Shown piece by piece: positions 63,212 through 64,000 of a stretch of 64,000 bases of DNA. The DNA is from Ligustrum vulgare (taxonomy: Eukaryota; Streptophyta; Magnoliopsida; Lamiales; Oleaceae). The first letter of the stretch is position 1. Each line of letters begins with the position of its first letter. Location of the stretch: contig OY743184.1 in NCBI GenBank assembly GCA_963555705.1, positions 25,692,639-25,756,638 of the forward strand, given 5' to 3'. Under the pieces are notes generated by a model. The model was not told the origin of the DNA, searched no databases, and was given only the letters and a program-made list of their open reading frames with translations. The translations under genes and the position numbers were made by a program.

Positions 63212-64000
63212 ATGCTCCGTTCTCAAAAAGGAAATCTTCTACCATTCGAACCTGAAATTGAAATATTCTTTAGAGAACGACGTAGGGAACAACAAAATCT
63301 GAACCAAATGGCTAATCCTATTAATCCAAACGAAAACTTTGAACTTGAGCTAAATGCCGCTGCAAGAGCTCTTGCTCCTAATGCAGCACTACAAAACAAT
63401 CAAGTCCATGAACATAATGTTCAAGATGATAATGTAGGAGATCTTCCTATGGGTCAATTCTTGACTCCTGTTGCCACTGCAAACCGTTCTAGCATATTAT
63501 ATCCGCCTTTTGGAAGGAATGACTTTCAATTGAGAGCAGATTTAATAAACATTTTCAGTAATAATCTCCAATTTCTTGGAAAGGCACACGAGGACCCCAA
63601 CCCAAATGTTGCAAGATTTGGGAGAATGTACCAAAATTTCCAATTTCAAGGCATAAACGATGATGCTATTCGTTTGCGACTACTTCCTTACACTTTAAGA
63701 GATAGTGCATTGGAGTGGCTTGATTCTGAACTTGAATTTAGCATAACCACATGGGATGACCTAGCTCGAAAATTTTGTAACAAATATTTCTCACCTGCTA
63801 AGGTCGCTAAACTGAGATTGGAGATATCAACGTTTCAACAACTAGACGGTGAGAGTTTTTATGAGTCTTGGGGTAGATTTAAGGATCTTCTTAGAAAATG
63901 CCCTTATCATGGATATAACAAAGGCCTTCAAGTTCAGTACTTTTACTCTGGGTTGTCACCACAATACAAATCAATAGTGGATTCATCAGCTGGTGGGTCT
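63212..64000 (+). CDS. Athila-like Ty3 gag, open to window edge (partial)
   Basis: Uninterrupted frame of 263 codons from ATG 63212 to the edge. The start MLRSQKGNLLPFEPEIEIFF is the first ATG after the leader. A charged N-terminus leads into the Retrotrans_gag capsid region: NPNVARFGRMYQNFQFQG, DDAIRLRLLPYTLRDSALEW, TTWDDLARKFCNKYFSPAKV, and SFYESWGRFKDLLRKCPYHG. Gag forms the particle that packages element RNA. It follows LTR and primer site in the right order. In contrast to the gag remnant at 6.7 kb, it has no stops here, so this copy is younger or under less decay. The C-terminus and pol are outside. Confidence 0.85.
   Translation, partial: MLRSQKGNLLPFEPEIEIFFRERRREQQNLNQMANPINPNENFELELNAAARALAPNAALQNNQVHEHNVQDDNVGDLPMGQFLTPVATANRSSILYPPFGRNDFQLRADLINIFSNNLQFLGKAHEDPNPNVARFGRMYQNFQFQGINDDAIRLRLLPYTLRDSALEWLDSELEFSITTWDDLARKFCNKYFSPAKVAKLRLEISTFQQLDGESFYESWGRFKDLLRKCPYHGYNKGLQVQYFYSGLSPQYKSIVDSSAGGS

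Overview
The window is an AT-rich stretch of a plant nuclear genome, most likely a eudicot. It carries intron-containing plant genes (a shaggy/GSK3-like kinase and a WW-domain DEAD-box RNA helicase), plant LTR-retrotransposon lineages (Athila-like, TAT-like and chromovirus-like Ty3, and Ty1/copia), a 5S-rRNA-bearing Cassandra-type TRIM, hAT, MULE and PIF/Harbinger-type elements, and a gene-capturing Helitron. I cannot name the species.

Only two host genes look functional. At the left edge (62-1531, +) are the last six coding exons of a GSK3/shaggy-like Ser/Thr kinase whose 5' part lies outside the window. At 46.4-53.3 kb (+) is a complete eight-coding-exon DEAD-box RNA helicase with an N-terminal WW domain (597 aa as I splice it), with a TATA box, an apparent 5'-UTR intron and one GC-AG intron.

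Layout. 1.5-6.6 kb: intergenic, with exon-like remnants I could not identify. 6.6-16.4 kb: broken Ty3 pieces (gag remnant, LTRs, TAT-like integrase), a 2.19-kb solo LTR with two tandem arrays and a CTTGG target duplication, and two 163-bp MITEs. 19.2-24.4 kb: a decayed LRR receptor-kinase gene split in its transmembrane segment by a 4.4-kb hAT element (8-bp target duplication), which is itself split in its transposase gene by a Cassandra-like TRIM with inverted LTR architecture (5-bp duplication CTTAG). 27.0-28.6 kb: a TAF5-like exon fragment and an LTR-like repeat. 30-36.3 kb: nested MITEs, one split by a nearly complete but mutated Ty1/copia element. 36.4-44.95 kb: an 8.5-kb non-autonomous Helitron holding fragments of an E2 ubiquitin-conjugating enzyme, a PDI-like protein, an ABC1/ADCK-type kinase and unrecognised exons. 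55-61 kb: a PIF-like MITE, a 625-bp MULE-type MITE with 9-bp target duplication, a possible hAT MITE, LTR remnants, a perfect 127-bp tandem duplication and a chromovirus-like integrase remnant. 61.4-64.0 kb: 5' LTR, primer-binding site and open gag frame of an Athila-like element running off the right edge.

No operon-like or CRISPR-like organisation exists. The main interest is the record of gene breakage and capture: a receptor kinase killed by nested transposons, and a Helitron that has assembled parts of several unrelated genes in one transcription orientation.
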